A stretch of DNA of 64,000 nt from an uncultured Bacteroidales bacterium (GCA_900319005.1 ONMV01000015.1:1-64000), one strand, 5' to 3'; shown: positions 25,410-34,675, counted from the stretch's first letter. Numbers and translations: made by a program. Notes: a model not told the origin generated them from the sequence alone.

Positions 25410-26615
25410 TTATTTGTTCGATACCTGATTAAACAGCATCATTCCTTTTACCGTCAGCAGGTATTTCTGGCGAGGGTGACGAGGACTGTCGGGATAAAGC
25501 AGACGCACAAAGCCGTTTTCTATGGCGGGATTGAGATAGTTCTCCATAAAAGTCGGACGGTGCTTCAATTCTATTTTACCCATTATTTCTTTAATAGATA
25601 GTTTTTCAAGCCCTATAGACATAACCAAACGAATAGTGTTCTCGTCTTCCGTATATAGCTGATTTCCAGTGCTTATTGGATTGCTTGTCCCGAACTTGTC
25701 CTGCACTTGTTCGGTACTTGTTCGGCGCTTGTTCGGTACTTGTTCGGTCTCCGCGCTTTGAACGTCCTTGTTTGATATATGCAAATCTCTGTTATGCAGC
25801 GGCATTTGTTCGCCCAGCAGCAGGTTACGGAAGAAACGCTCCAAGTATTGCGGTGAGTTATTGACACCAAGTCGCGCGTTCTTATAATTGGCGCGCACGA
25901 GCGCGTTTCTGAAGAACCATGAGTGTTGCTCAAAGAGCGTATTATCTATATTCTGAAATCCAATGGAACGCAGGTATTTGATAGTAAAGACAGCGGTAGT
26001 ACGTGTGTTGCCCTCACGGAAGGGATGGATTTGCCAGATATTCGCCACAAATGCAGCAATATGACGAATCGCATCGGGAAGCGCGAGGTTGGAGTAGTCA
26101 AACTGCTTCTCTTGCTCCAAATCATACTCCAGCGTTGCTTGCAACTGTGTACAACTGGCATAAAGCACCGTGTCGCCGTCCAATACCCATTCTTTTTTGG
26201 TTATGTCGTAGTCTCGGAACTGCCCAGCGTGCTTAAAGACACCTTTGAATATCTGCCGATGGATGGACGCCAAACCTGCCACACTGAACGTAAATGATTG
26301 CTCACTAAGTAACTTAGTGATATTCATTGCTACTTTATCCGCTTCCTCTTTCTCATCATCATCGGGCAAACGGATTTCTTTCGCTTGGTAGTATGCTGTA
26401 ATCCTTTGTTCCGCCTCGTCAGCACTAATCTGCCCCTCTATATGCTCTTGGGCGGTTTGCTTGAGGAAATCAGAAACGGTCAGTTGATCAACGGCTTGCA
26501 GACCGATAGCCGTACGCCAATAATCCGCACGCTCGCGCACAGATGGCTCCGGAGTTCGAAGATACTTTTCAAACTCCGGAATGTACGGGTTCTCTATGTC
26601 CGCCTTCTTTGCCAT
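25410..26615 (-). CDS. Fic-family protein (probable AMPylase) with repeat-encoded linker and winged-helix C-terminus
   Basis: 401 residues. The Fic active site HPFREGNTRT lies at residues 197-206 (catalytic His197); GVFKHAGQFRDYDI and the alpha-helical core are typical, so transfer of AMP to a target hydroxyl is predicted. The N-terminal QEHIEGQIS could be an inhibitory helix, but this is uncertain. Residues 290-311 are encoded by six 11-bp tandem units, giving an 11-residue period (EQVPNKRRTST, EQVQDKFGTSN). The last 65 residues resemble a winged helix (IKEIMGKIELKHRPTFMENY). Changes in repeat number would shift the frame before this domain. Confidence 0.88.
   Translation of the reverse strand: MAKKADIENPYIPEFEKYLRTPEPSVRERADYWRTAIGLQAVDQLTVSDFLKQTAQEHIEGQISADEAEQRITAYYQAKEIRLPDDDEKEEADKVAMNITKLLSEQSFTFSVAGLASIHRQIFKGVFKHAGQFRDYDITKKEWVLDGDTVLYASCTQLQATLEYDLEQEKQFDYSNLALPDAIRHIAAFVANIWQIHPFREGNTRTTAVFTIKYLRSIGFQNIDNTLFEQHSWFFRNALVRANYKNARLGVNNSPQYLERFFRNLLLGEQMPLHNRDLHISNKDVQSAETEQVPNKRRTSTEQVQDKFGTSNPISTGNQLYTEDENTIRLVMSIGLEKLSIKEIMGKIELKHRPTFMENYLNPAIENGFVRLLYPDSPRHPRQKYLLTVKGMMLFNQVSNK
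25683..25748. repeat. Six-unit 11-bp tandem repeat inside the Fic gene
   Basis: Units on the plus strand: GCTTGTCCCGA, ACTTGTCCTGC, ACTTGTTCGGT, ACTTGTTCGGC, GCTTGTTCGGT, ACTTGTTCGGT. The total of 66 bases keeps the frame open. Confidence 0.92.
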
Positions 26616-26618
26616 TCT

Positions 26619-29420
26619 TTACATCACAATATTGACAATCCTGCCGGGGACGACGATGACTTTTTTAGGCGTGTTGCCGGCGAGATATTTGGATGTGTCT
26701 TCGTGCGCAAGAACAAGTTTCTCCACTTCCTCTTTCGGCGTGTCTTTCGGGCACTCGAGCGTGAAACGCACCTTGCCGTTGAACTGCACAGGGTACTTCT
26801 GCGTGTCCTCAACCAAGTACGCTTCGTTGCAAACGGGCCATTCTGCATTCACAACAAAACTCTCATTGCCACAACGATGCCATGCCTCCTCTGCAATATG
26901 CGGAGCGTACGGCGCGATCAAAACCGCAAACTGCTCGAGTATCGCACGCTTGTTGCACTTCAGAGCCGACAACTCGTTCTGCGCGATCATGAAGGCAGGA
27001 ATAGAGGTATTGAACGAGAAGTTCTCGATGTCCCATGTGATTTTCTTAATCAGCTTATGCAGGCTCTTAAGTTCCTCTTTCGTCGGTTCCTCGTCCGTGA
27101 TATTCTCGTACATGTTCCACAGGCGTTTGAGGAAACGGTGCACGCCGTCGATACCGTTGGTGTCCCAGGGTTTGGACATCTCCAGCGGGCCGAGGAACAT
27201 CTCGTACAGACGCAGCGTGTCGGCTCCGAACTTAGCAATCACGTCATCGGGATTAACCACGTTGAACATGGACTTACTCATCTTCTCAACCGCCCAGCCG
27301 CAGATGTACTGCTTTGCGCCGGCGGTGTAGCCCGTCAGTTCGGACGATGTGCCGTCTGCAAAAACGAACTCGGCGTTCTTGAACTCCGGCATCCATGCGC
27401 GGAAGGCGTTGATGTCCAGCACGTCGTTGTTGACGATATTCACGTTTACGTGAATCGGCTGCACTTTGCCCTTGTATTCGGGGTTCTCGATGAGGTTGTA
27501 ACTGATATAGAGGTTGCCCGTCGCGCCCTCGCCGATATAACGATAGACAAAGTTCGAACGGCCCTGAATCATACCTTGGTTGATGAGTTTCTTGAACGGT
27601 TCATCTTCGCAAACATAGCCCAAATCATAGAGGAACTTATTCCAGAAACGAGAATAGATCAAGTGTCCCGTGGCGTGCTCGGAACCGCCGAGATAGAGGT
27701 CCACTTGACGCCAGTAAGCGTTCACGTCCTTATCAACCAGCGCTTTGTCGTTGTGCGGGTCCATATAACGCAGGTAGTACGCCGACGAGCCTGCGAAGCC
27801 CGGCATGGTGCAGAGCTCCAACGGGAAGACGGTCTTGTTGTCAATCAGCGATTTGTCTACTACCTTGCGGTTCGCTTCGTCCCATGCCCATAGTTGTGCA
27901 TTGCCCAGCGGCGGTTCGCCGGTCTCGGTGGGTTTGAAGTCCGACACCTCCGGCAGTTCGAGCGGCAGGCACTCTTCGGGCAGCGTATAAGGCATGCCGT
28001 CTTTGTAGTATATCGGGAACGGTTCGCCCCAGTAACGCTGGCGCGAGAAAATAGCGTCGCGCAAACGATAGTTCACTTTCACGCGGCCGATACCGGTGTT
28101 CGTGATATATTCCTTCATGGCTTGGATAGCCTCTTTGACCTCCATACCGTTGAGGAAACCGGAGTTGATCATCTTGCCCTCTTTGGCGTCAAACGACTCC
28201 TCGCTCACATCCGCGCCTTCGATCAGCGGAATGATCGGCAGGTTGAAATGTTTCGCAAACGCGTAGTCGCGGCTGTCATGTGCCGGAACCGCCATGATAG
28301 CGCCTGTGCCGTAGCCTGCAAGCACGTAATCGGAGATATAAATAGGAATCTCGCCTTGGGTCAACGGGTTGATGGCATAGGAGCCTGTGAACACACCCGT
28401 CACGCGGCGGTCGGCAATACGCTCACGCTCCGTGCGGTTCTTGCAGCGGGTGAGGTAAGCCTCCACTTCTTCGCGCTGCTCGTCGGTCACCACGCGCTGC
28501 ACGTACTCGCTCTCCGGTGCCAACACCATAAACGTCACGCCATATATCGTGTCCGCACGGGTGGTGAAGATGGTAAACGGCGCGTCTTGCCCTTTGACGG
28601 TGAACTGCATTTCTGCTCCTTCGCTTCTTCCTATCCAGTTTCTTTGCGTCTCTTTTAAACTCTCCGTCCAGTCGATGCGGTCCAAGCCCTCCAACAGACG
28701 TCCGGCATAAGCGCTCACGCGCAGACACCATTGCCGCATCACACGTTGCTCTACCGGATAACCGCCGCGAACAGAGAGACCTTCGCTCACCTCGTCGTTT
28801 GCCAGCACCGTACCGAGTTTCGGACACCAGTTGACTTTCGTGTCTGCCAGATAAGCAATACGGTAGTTCATCAGCCGCTCCTGTTTCTCGCGCTCAGAGT
28901 GAGTAGCCCATTTCGGGTCATTCGCTTCGAACTCCGCGATGAGTTTGCTAATCGGCTGCGCTTTCTGGGTCTTGGGGTCGAAATAGCTGTTGAACATCTG
29001 CACGAACGCCCATTGGGTCCATTTATAGAACGCCGGGGCGCACGTGCGCACTTCACGATTCCAGTCGTAGCAGAAACCGATTTTCTTGAGCTGCGAGATA
29101 TAACGGTCGATGTTCTCGAAGGTCGTTTTCTCGGGGTGTTGTCCGGTCTGAATAGCGTACTGTTCCGCCGGCAGACCATAGGAGTCAAAACCCATCGGGT
29201 GCAACACGTTAAAGCCCTTCAACCGTTTGTAACGGCTGTAAATATCGCTGGCAATATAGCCTAACGGGTGACCGACATGCAGACCCGCTCCCGAAGGATA
29301 AGGGAACATGTCCAACACATAGTAGTGCGGCTTGTCGGACTCATTGGAAACGGTGTAAACGCCGTTCTCCTCCCACGCCTTTTGCCACTTTTTCTCAATC
29401 TCACTAAAGTTGTATTCCAT
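26619..29420 (-). CDS. leuS: Leucyl-tRNA synthetase
   Basis: 933 residues, class I. The HIGH-type motif is [16 protein letters not shown] near residue 40, the editing (CP1) domain contains [19 protein letters not shown] and the D-containing [20 protein letters not shown], and the KMSKS motif is intact in [11 protein letters not shown]. The C-terminal anticodon-binding region ends with [19 protein letters not shown]. It charges tRNA-Leu. The Fic gene downstream starts 4 bases after the stop on the same strand. Confidence 0.97.
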   Translation of the reverse strand: MEYNFSEIEKKWQKAWEENGVYTVSNESDKPHYYVLDMFPYPSGAGLHVGHPLGYIASDIYSRYKRLKGFNVLHPMGFDSYGLPAEQYAIQTGQHPEKTTFENIDRYISQLKKIGFCYDWNREVRTCAPAFYKWTQWAFVQMFNSYFDPKTQKAQPISKLIAEFEANDPKWATHSEREKQERLMNYRIAYLADTKVNWCPKLGTVLANDEVSEGLSVRGGYPVEQRVMRQWCLRVSAYAGRLLEGLDRIDWTESLKETQRNWIGRSEGAEMQFTVKGQDAPFTIFTTRADTIYGVTFMVLAPESEYVQRVVTDEQREEVEAYLTRCKNRTERERIADRRVTGVFTGSYAINPLTQGEIPIYISDYVLAGYGTGAIMAVPAHDSRDYAFAKHFNLPIIPLIEGADVSEESFDAKEGKMINSGFLNGMEVKEAIQAMKEYITNTGIGRVKVNYRLRDAIFSRQRYWGEPFPIYYKDGMPYTLPEECLPLELPEVSDFKPTETGEPPLGNAQLWAWDEANRKVVDKSLIDNKTVFPLELCTMPGFAGSSAYYLRYMDPHNDKALVDKDVNAYWRQVDLYLGGSEHATGHLIYSRFWNKFLYDLGYVCEDEPFKKLINQGMIQGRSNFVYRYIGEGATGNLYISYNLIENPEYKGKVQPIHVNVNIVNNDVLDINAFRAWMPEFKNAEFVFADGTSSELTGYTAGAKQYICGWAVEKMSKSMFNVVNPDDVIAKFGADTLRLYEMFLGPLEMSKPWDTNGIDGVHRFLKRLWNMYENITDEEPTKEELKSLHKLIKKITWDIENFSFNTSIPAFMIAQNELSALKCNKRAILEQFAVLIAPYAPHIAEEAWHRCGNESFVVNAEWPVCNEAYLVEDTQKYPVQFNGKVRFTLECPKDTPKEEVEKLVLAHEDTSKYLAGNTPKKVIVVPGRIVNIVM

Positions 29421-29531
29421 ATAATATAATTTACGATTTACAAATTTACGATGTACGATTTATGTACGATTTTTTTCATTTACTCCCACCGTTCCAACTA
29501 GTGATGGGCTTTGCGCGCATAATTTGCGCTG

Positions 29532-29539
29532 CAAAGTTA
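29532..29539 (-). promoter_or_regulatory. -7 box for leuS
   Basis: Minus-strand TAACTTTG. The leader (about 110 bases) contains microrepeats of TTTACGAT and GTACGAT (29440-29470). The 320-base gap 29421-29740 otherwise holds only the divergent promoter at 29694. Confidence 0.62.
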
Positions 29540-29693
29540 CTGCTTTTTTTTGACATACACAAGTAAATAGGCAAAAAAGCGTTTCTGGACAAGCTTTTTT
29601 GCCAAATAGAATGAAAAACTTCTCCTTTTCAAAGAAAATGAAGAAAAATGCAAGAAAATGTTTGCAAAACTTGCTCAAGTCAAAAATATTATG

Positions 29694-29701
29694 TAATTTT
29701 G
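29694..29701 (+). promoter_or_regulatory. -7 box for the second DUF4143 ATPase gene
   Basis: TAATTTTG with TTGC about 20 bases upstream; the ATG is 40 bases downstream. Confidence 0.6.
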
Positions 29702-29740
29702 CGCCACAATTCCGAAATTGCATAAAAATAAGGTATCGCT

Positions 29741-30913
29741 ATGGCACAACAATTCTACATTCCTCGCCGTCTGGAGAGCGTTATTCTGGAGGCAGCACAG
29801 TACTTTTCTGTTATCTCTGTTACAGGTCCTCGTCAGTCCGGAAAATCGACCATGCTGAAACATTTGTTTCCCGATTTGCCGCAGTATAGTATGAAGGATC
29901 TGCATGTGCGCGCTTTCGCCGAACAAGACCCTGTCGCCTTTCTGAATCAACATAAGGAAGGCATGTTTATTGACGAGGTACAAAAAGTGCCGACTTTATT
30001 GGATTACATTCAAGGTATCGTAGATACCGAGCCGGAGAGGCGGTTTGTGTTGACAGGAAGTAGTAACTTGGAATTGCTGCAAGGGCTTACGGAGTCCCTT
30101 CCCGGTCGCGCCGGTGTGTATGAATTAATGCCGATGTCGATGAATGAGACCAAAGAGCAGATAAAAGAGAAAAGCACAAACCAACTGCTTTATGATGGCT
30201 TTTATCCTGCTATTTGTGCAAAAAAGAATATTGCCAGACTCTTTTATCCGTCGTATGTCAAGACATATTTGGAGAAAGACGTGCGCGACTTGCTGCGTAT
30301 CAAAGACCAGATGCAATTTCTAAAGTTTATGAAACTCTGTGCGGCTCGGATCGGTTCCGTTTTCAATGCCTCGGAAGTGGGAATGGAAGTGGGTGTAGAT
30401 AGCAAGACCATCAGTCATTGGCTCTCTGTTCTGCAGGCTTCGTATCTCGTGACGCTTCTTCCGCCGTATTATGAGAATATCACCAAACGGGTTGTGAAGA
30501 GCCCCAAATTGTATTTCAATGATCCCGGATTGGCTTGTTATCTGCTGGATATAGAGACACCGCGGCAGTTGGAGTTGGACAAGTTGCGAGGAGCTATCTT
30601 TGAGAATATGATGGTTATGGAGTGTCTCAAGCATCGTTTCAACCAAGGCAAAGAGGGCAATGTCTTTTTCTACAGGGATAGTAACGGTCAGGAGGTGGAT
30701 ATATTGGTCAAAGAGGAAGGCCAGCTGACAGCAATCGAGGTCAAATCATCCATGACTTATCATCCGGACTTTACAAAGTCGTTACAACGTTTGCCGGACT
30801 GGACAAGTACACCCATCAAACGCCGCGCCGTAGTCTATGGCGGCGATTTCGAGAATACCGCCGGTGATATATGGCTTTTGAGGTATGACCATATAGAGAA
30901 GCTATTTGAATAG
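29741..30913 (+). CDS. AAA ATPase with C-terminal DUF4143 nuclease-like domain (2)
   Basis: 390 residues. Walker A GPRQSGKSTML, Walker B MFIDEVQKV, sensor FVLTGSSNLELL and LPGRAGVYELMPMS, then a helix-turn-helix-like segment (NASEVGMEVGVDSKTISHWL) and a PD-(D/E)xK-like end: EVDILVKEEGQLTAIEVKSS. It is a different subgroup from the copy at 19482: low identity by eye, and it has the intact ExK core. Role unknown. It stands alone with its own promoter. Confidence 0.9.
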   Translation: MAQQFYIPRRLESVILEAAQYFSVISVTGPRQSGKSTMLKHLFPDLPQYSMKDLHVRAFAEQDPVAFLNQHKEGMFIDEVQKVPTLLDYIQGIVDTEPERRFVLTGSSNLELLQGLTESLPGRAGVYELMPMSMNETKEQIKEKSTNQLLYDGFYPAICAKKNIARLFYPSYVKTYLEKDVRDLLRIKDQMQFLKFMKLCAARIGSVFNASEVGMEVGVDSKTISHWLSVLQASYLVTLLPPYYENITKRVVKSPKLYFNDPGLACYLLDIETPRQLELDKLRGAIFENMMVMECLKHRFNQGKEGNVFFYRDSNGQEVDILVKEEGQLTAIEVKSSMTYHPDFTKSLQRLPDWTSTPIKRRAVVYGGDFENTAGDIWLLRYDHIEKLFE

Positions 30914-30918
30914 ACACC

Positions 30919-30946
30919 ACGGGGGCACAATGTGTCACCCGTGATT
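30919..30946 (+). terminator. Hairpin after the ATPase gene
   Basis: CACGGG and CCCGTG enclose ACA/TGT; it is followed by an AT-rich stretch but no strong T run, so it is a weak terminator candidate. The rest of 30947-31120 contains repeats of AGCCACT and two GGCATAAGAAA words. Confidence 0.5.
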
Positions 30947-31120
30947 ATTATAATTGCCGATTATTAAGATTCTGGCAAATATGGCAACCGACCAAATTGT
31001 AGCAGTCAATCAGCCACTCTCAAGCCACTCTTGAGCCACTACTAGACATGGCATAAGAAAGTTCTGCTGCTAAGATTCACTCATTCATAGATTCACACAA
31101 CCTTTTGTGTTCAACAGACA

Positions 31121-31176
31121 AAAGAACCAGCCTGCTTCACATCCAAGCAGGCTGGAATCCGACAGATCAAGTAATC
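31121..31176. repeat. Palindromic repeat at a convergent gene end, copy 2
   Basis: CCAGCCTGCTT (31127-31137) pairs with AAGCAGGCTGG (31145-31155), followed by a CCGACAGATC segment aligned with CCGATAGATC in the copy at 5586. The stem is conserved and the loop is not. Confidence 0.72.
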
Positions 31177-31207
31177 GGGAGACTAAAAAGTGGCATAAGA
31201 AAATAGC

Positions 31208-32206
31208 CTATTTTGTCGAACGTATCAGGGCAAATGCTTCTTTGTAACCCAAGAATAAATACTTTAACGATTTATAGTATTTTGGATGGCAATTAATAAG
31301 AATTGTCCAACCTGTCCAATTAATAAATGAATATAAACCCCAGAACAAGGCTCTAAATTTGTTGAACCATGAAACTTGGTATAGGTATATAAATCTATAC
31401 CAATAGACAGTGCGATTGCGTGCAATTGTGAAATATCTGAGCGATTTATCCTCCAGTTTGCTTCGTGTTCTATGCCCTGCTTCCGCATCCAAATGTTTAT
31501 ACCGTGTACGTAGAGCATAAGCCATACGAAAACCTAATTTGTTCAATTTGCTAAAGAATACCGGTTCGTCATAACCGGAATATGATGTGTACGAGCCTTC
31601 CTCCAACCATGTTTCTTCTTCAAAATGCGCGGCTTTTGCCCATTTCGTCTCAATGAAGAAGATCTGAAAACAAGCAGTTGTACACAAGTAGCATGTGTCT
31701 AAATTATTACTGTTAATATAAACCTTATGACCTGCTGCCAATGTTAATACATCCAAGTATTTCGATTTTCGGCGGCTGGTAAACATCTGCCCGGTAAAAC
31801 CACTGCGAAGACGAATTTTTAATGGATACTTTAAATCTATTGTGTTTGCATCCAAATTATTATCCATACCTTGCATCGGCAAACAACAGTTCAGGTTATT
31901 GGCTATCATGTATTGATACAATTCTTCAACCATAGTTGCTTCAAATTCAATATCATCGTCCACAACGAGGATATAATCTGATTTCGCAGCCAATATTCCT
32001 TCTGCACGTTGAGTGGTCATCCCTTTCTTGCAACGCACAATACGTTCATTACCATAAGAATAATCCAATTCATAACCATAAGGAATGACCACAATAATTT
32101 CTTCCGGTTGGATAGTCTGTTTTGCAATAGAATCCAACAACGCTTTGTACTTGAGCCCTGTGTTTCCGAGGGTTCTGATGACAACAGAATACGATAGTTC
32201 TTTCAT
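31208..32206 (-). CDS. Family 2 glycosyltransferase
   Basis: 332 residues with the GT-A start YSVVIRTLGNTGLKYKALLD, the nucleotide-sugar region EEIIVVIPYGYE, and the DXD-type motif ILVVDDDIEFE. There are hydrophobic segments toward the C-terminus (LFWGLYSFINWTGWTILINC). It transfers a sugar to a surface glycan; substrate unknown. AT-rich codon use. Its 5' side carries element C, so it resembles the GT32 gene at 24299 in having a structured repeat in front. Confidence 0.85.
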   Translation of the reverse strand: MKELSYSVVIRTLGNTGLKYKALLDSIAKQTIQPEEIIVVIPYGYELDYSYGNERIVRCKKGMTTQRAEGILAAKSDYILVVDDDIEFEATMVEELYQYMIANNLNCCLPMQGMDNNLDANTIDLKYPLKIRLRSGFTGQMFTSRRKSKYLDVLTLAAGHKVYINSNNLDTCYLCTTACFQIFFIETKWAKAAHFEEETWLEEGSYTSYSGYDEPVFFSKLNKLGFRMAYALRTRYKHLDAEAGHRTRSKLEDKSLRYFTIARNRTVYWYRFIYLYQVSWFNKFRALFWGLYSFINWTGWTILINCHPKYYKSLKYLFLGYKEAFALIRSTK

Positions 32207-32240
32207 AGATTGACAGTTTTGCGCATAACTATCAATCCGA

Positions 32241-32441
32241 ATACATAAAAAGATGTGAACTTCTTATGTATCTACCAAGGCAGCGTCGGAAATGAAGCCT
32301 CTATATCCAATAAGAAAGTTCACATCTAAATGCGAACACTACTATATATTGGATATAAAGAGACTCATTACCTAAAATGATGCCTCTATATTATTTCGAT
32401 AAATCTTATTTCCTAAAGTTTCCGACGCTTTCGGTAGATAC
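32241..32441. repeat. Long nested inverted-repeat element (element C) plus flanking hairpin
   Basis: GTATCTACC (32268-32276) pairs with GGTAGATAC (32433-32441); after short spacers GCGTCGGAAA pairs with TTTCCGACGC; inside, TATATCCAATA pairs with TATTGGATATA. An overlapping hairpin ATACATAA/TTATGTAT spans 32241-32270, and AGATGTGAACTT/AAGTTCACATCT also pair. Beyond it at 32475-32492 is the hairpin AGCGCAA-CGCT-TTGCGCT. These account for most of the gap 32207-32557. Confidence 0.75.
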
Positions 32442-32557
32442 GAAATAATAGTAATGCTTTGTTTTTATTTAATTAGCGCAACGCTTTGCGCTTGTCTTTG
32501 TTCTATTTGTTTTCCTCAATCTTATGTTGCAGAGAGAAAGCATGATAATTATTATAC

Positions 32558-33052
32558 TTATGCAAGTACTTCCAGTTTTTTCTTATATTCTTTAAATTTC
32601 TCTAGTTCTTTTCTGTCTTGCATAATATTGAGTAATATATCATCTCTACTCACTTTGGTCTTTCCACACATATCTTTTCTAATTAGCACCATCAACTCTA
32701 GGAAGTAGTGAAATTGATAATATGGATTCTCTTCTGACAAAGAACTTAAATATTTGTTTAACGCAAATATTACCTCATCAGAACCGTACATAATAAGTTC
32801 TTTTTTCGCATCCATTAATTTACCGCTCATCACACTATTATTTGCATTCTTTCCACTTTTTTGATTTTTAAATAAATCATAAAAGAAATCATAAAGTTTA
32901 GCATATGCAACGTATCTTTTTTCCGACAATTGCTTCTCCATAATTTTTATTCTTTCTGTTTTTCGACTTAGCAACGCGCCTAATATAGCACATGCAATTG
33001 TTGCAATAATAGAAAAAACACCAAGAATTAATGTAATAATATTAAAATCCAT
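32558..33052 (-). CDS. Membrane-anchored helical protein of unknown function
   Basis: 164 residues. One N-terminal membrane helix (IITLILGVFSIIATIACAILGALL), then a charged helical cytoplasmic domain with EKRYVAYAKLYDFFYDLF and YYQFHYFLELMVLIRKDM. Small single-helix proteins of this plan are frequent in accessory or defence neighbourhoods, but I do not recognise a family. Last gene of the operon that begins with the STAS-like gene at 34556. Confidence 0.72.
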   Translation of the reverse strand: MDFNIITLILGVFSIIATIACAILGALLSRKTERIKIMEKQLSEKRYVAYAKLYDFFYDLFKNQKSGKNANNSVMSGKLMDAKKELIMYGSDEVIFALNKYLSSLSEENPYYQFHYFLELMVLIRKDMCGKTKVSRDDILLNIMQDRKELEKFKEYKKKLEVLA

Positions 33053-33096
33053 AAAAGATGCATGATTGTTATGATTAGATAAACTTTATTGCCAAA

Positions 33097-33297
33097 TTAT
33101 GCATTATTTGTGTCGGCTGAATAGTTGATACCGATGTTTTTCTCTTGCTCTATAGATCGCAGGTTATACCCACGATGAGTGGTAATCCCATCTGCGACCA
33201 TAGAATTAAATTCATTTATAGCATTTCTGAATCTTTGCAGTTGATGCTTATCTATTTTAATATTGATATCTTGAATTTGTTTAATTATGTCTGCCAT
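33097..33297 (-). CDS. Small protein of unknown function (66 residues)
   Basis: Start MADIIKQIQDINIKIDKHQL, chosen because it lies 10 bases after the upstream stop. An N-terminal amphipathic helix is followed by RFRNAINEFNSMVADGITTH and a polar tail. It might be an adaptor or antitoxin-like partner of the adjacent protease; that is only a guess from size and position. Confidence 0.6.
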   Translation of the reverse strand: MADIIKQIQDINIKIDKHQLQRFRNAINEFNSMVADGITTHRGYNLRSIEQEKNIGINYSADTNNA

Positions 33298-33307
33298 AAT
33301 TATTATT

Positions 33308-34165
33308 TTATAAAAAATGACGTGTATGGACAAATAATGGGAATTTATTAATACTTACATATTCCATCATCAATTTATAGTATTTTCTAATAATCTCTCT
33401 TTGAGGACTATTATTGGAATAATCATTTATCTTTAAACCTAGAGATTCTAATACTTGTAAATTTATGGGACGTCCATGTGTTTTCCATTTTGTATAATCT
33501 CCTAATTCTTTTGCTATGTGCTCTGCCTTTTCTGTCTTCTCCGCATCTGTGACATCGGATAGGTCCTTGTGTTTCGTCCAGCTCTTGAACTTGTACTTAA
33601 CAAGCCATTCTTTTAATAATGTGATTGTTAATTCACGAGCTTGCTCGTACCCTTTTAGTTCAGCCAAATCGAAATCTTTTAATATAAGAAATTCAGCCTG
33701 AGTTAATGTATTTGCTTGCGCTTTTGATATTAATTCGGCGATTTTGTCTAAATATCCCAATGCGGGAACATATTTGCCGTCTTTATTTGGAACTTGTGGA
33801 TCTATGGGGCCTAAAACAGAAAAATAATCCATCCAAATTTCATCACCACTCATGCAGAAAATTGTGCCAGCACTATAGGCGTAATCCGGAACTATGAAGA
33901 TAACTCTTTTATAGTTATGTCGAATAATATTTACATATCGTTCTACAACCGTAGCACTTCCGCCATTTGTAGTCAACACAACGATTAAAGTCTCATGTTT
34001 TTTCTCTACAGCAAGTTGCTCTACTATTGACAGAAACTGATTTTCAGGTCCCTCGTGTATGGGACCTGTAAAAACTAACACATCAGCAGTCAACTGCTTC
34101 TCTAATTCTAAAAGAGCAGAGTCCAAAGCTTCTTTTAAAATACTGCTAACAGAAGATGTTTCCAT
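33308..34165 (-). CDS. SDH-type serine protease (SppA/ClpP fold)
   Basis: 285 residues. The crotonase-like protease core is visible: LIVVLTTNGGSATVVERYVN, VIFIVPDYAYSAGTIFCMSG with the nucleophile Ser in SAGT, then DEIWMDYFSVLGPIDPQ; the C-terminal half is helical with a possible general-base Lys. These proteases (serine dehydrogenase proteinase family) usually act at membranes. It is second in an operon with a STAS-like protein, a 66-residue protein and a single-helix membrane protein. Native substrate unknown. Confidence 0.82.
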   Translation of the reverse strand: METSSVSSILKEALDSALLELEKQLTADVLVFTGPIHEGPENQFLSIVEQLAVEKKHETLIVVLTTNGGSATVVERYVNIIRHNYKRVIFIVPDYAYSAGTIFCMSGDEIWMDYFSVLGPIDPQVPNKDGKYVPALGYLDKIAELISKAQANTLTQAEFLILKDFDLAELKGYEQARELTITLLKEWLVKYKFKSWTKHKDLSDVTDAEKTEKAEHIAKELGDYTKWKTHGRPINLQVLESLGLKINDYSNNSPQREIIRKYYKLMMEYVSINKFPLFVHTRHFL

Positions 34166-34265
34166 TCTTGTTAAATTTATTTAAAAAGGCAAATAACATT
34201 CAACTTTTCATAGTGGAAGAGATCGTTGTAACTCGAAAGTGTCCCTCTCTAGGCCCTTACACGGA

Positions 34266-34556
34266 TTATACAATCGTAAAATGGCGACGCTGGAGCGCTG
34301 TTAAAACACCTTCTGACGCTATAGGATTTAAGCCACGGAAAGTAGTGCGGCTTTTTAATTCGGAAAGTGGCATAGTAAGCAATAGCTTGGCTATACACTC
34401 ATCGGCAAATGAATTGCTAACTACGTTTACACCCGTAAAATCGAGTTCAACACGCTCATCTTGTTCCAATAACGGTATCAATTGCTCACGCACGCGTTTC
34501 CCTAAACGACGCGTGCCGAGATTTTCTCCATATTCTCTAAAGCTGAATGTTACCAT
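34266..34556 (-). CDS. STAS-like DUF4325 protein
   Basis: 96 residues. ERVELDFTGVNVVSNSFADE is the signature of the STAS-like DUF4325 family; the serine in NSFADE aligns with the phosphorylatable position in antisigma-factor-antagonist-like folds. Members often sit beside ATPase or kinase-like genes and are found in defence or signalling loci. First gene of the operon; 100 bases separate it from the protease gene. Confidence 0.8.
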   Translation of the reverse strand: MVTFSFREYGENLGTRRLGKRVREQLIPLLEQDERVELDFTGVNVVSNSFADECIAKLLLTMPLSELKSRTTFRGLNPIASEGVLTALQRRHFTIV

Positions 34557-34582
34557 TTCTTAATCTTAGCAACTTTCGGCTG

Positions 34583-34590
34583 CAAAGTTA
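34583..34590 (-). promoter_or_regulatory. -7 box of the STAS-like/protease operon
   Basis: Minus-strand TAACTTTG with an A/T-rich tract upstream; the leader is about 25 bases. Confidence 0.62.
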
Positions 34591-34642
34591 CTGCTTTTTT
34601 TTGATATATGCAAGGGTATTGTCGTAAAAATCGAGTTTGCAC

Positions 34643-34675
34643 AAAAAAATCTGCACTTTTGATGCAGATTTTTTC
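34643..34675. terminator. Bidirectional intrinsic terminator
   Basis: AAAAAATCTGC pairs with GCAGATTTTTT around a 9-base loop, with A and T runs on both sides. On the minus strand it lies 150 bases past the Bro-N remnant and before the STAS-like promoter. The motif CGGAGAGGGACGA (34710-34722) lies next to it. Confidence 0.82.

Noticed and set aside
26385..27893. Plus-strand open frame of about 500 codons
   Set aside because: Antisense to leuS and the Fic gene; both sense proteins have intact signatures.
32268..32441. Phase-variable invertible promoter flanked by inverted repeats
   Set aside because: The arms are imperfect with unequal spacers, no TAnnTTTG box was found on either strand inside, and no recombinase gene is near.
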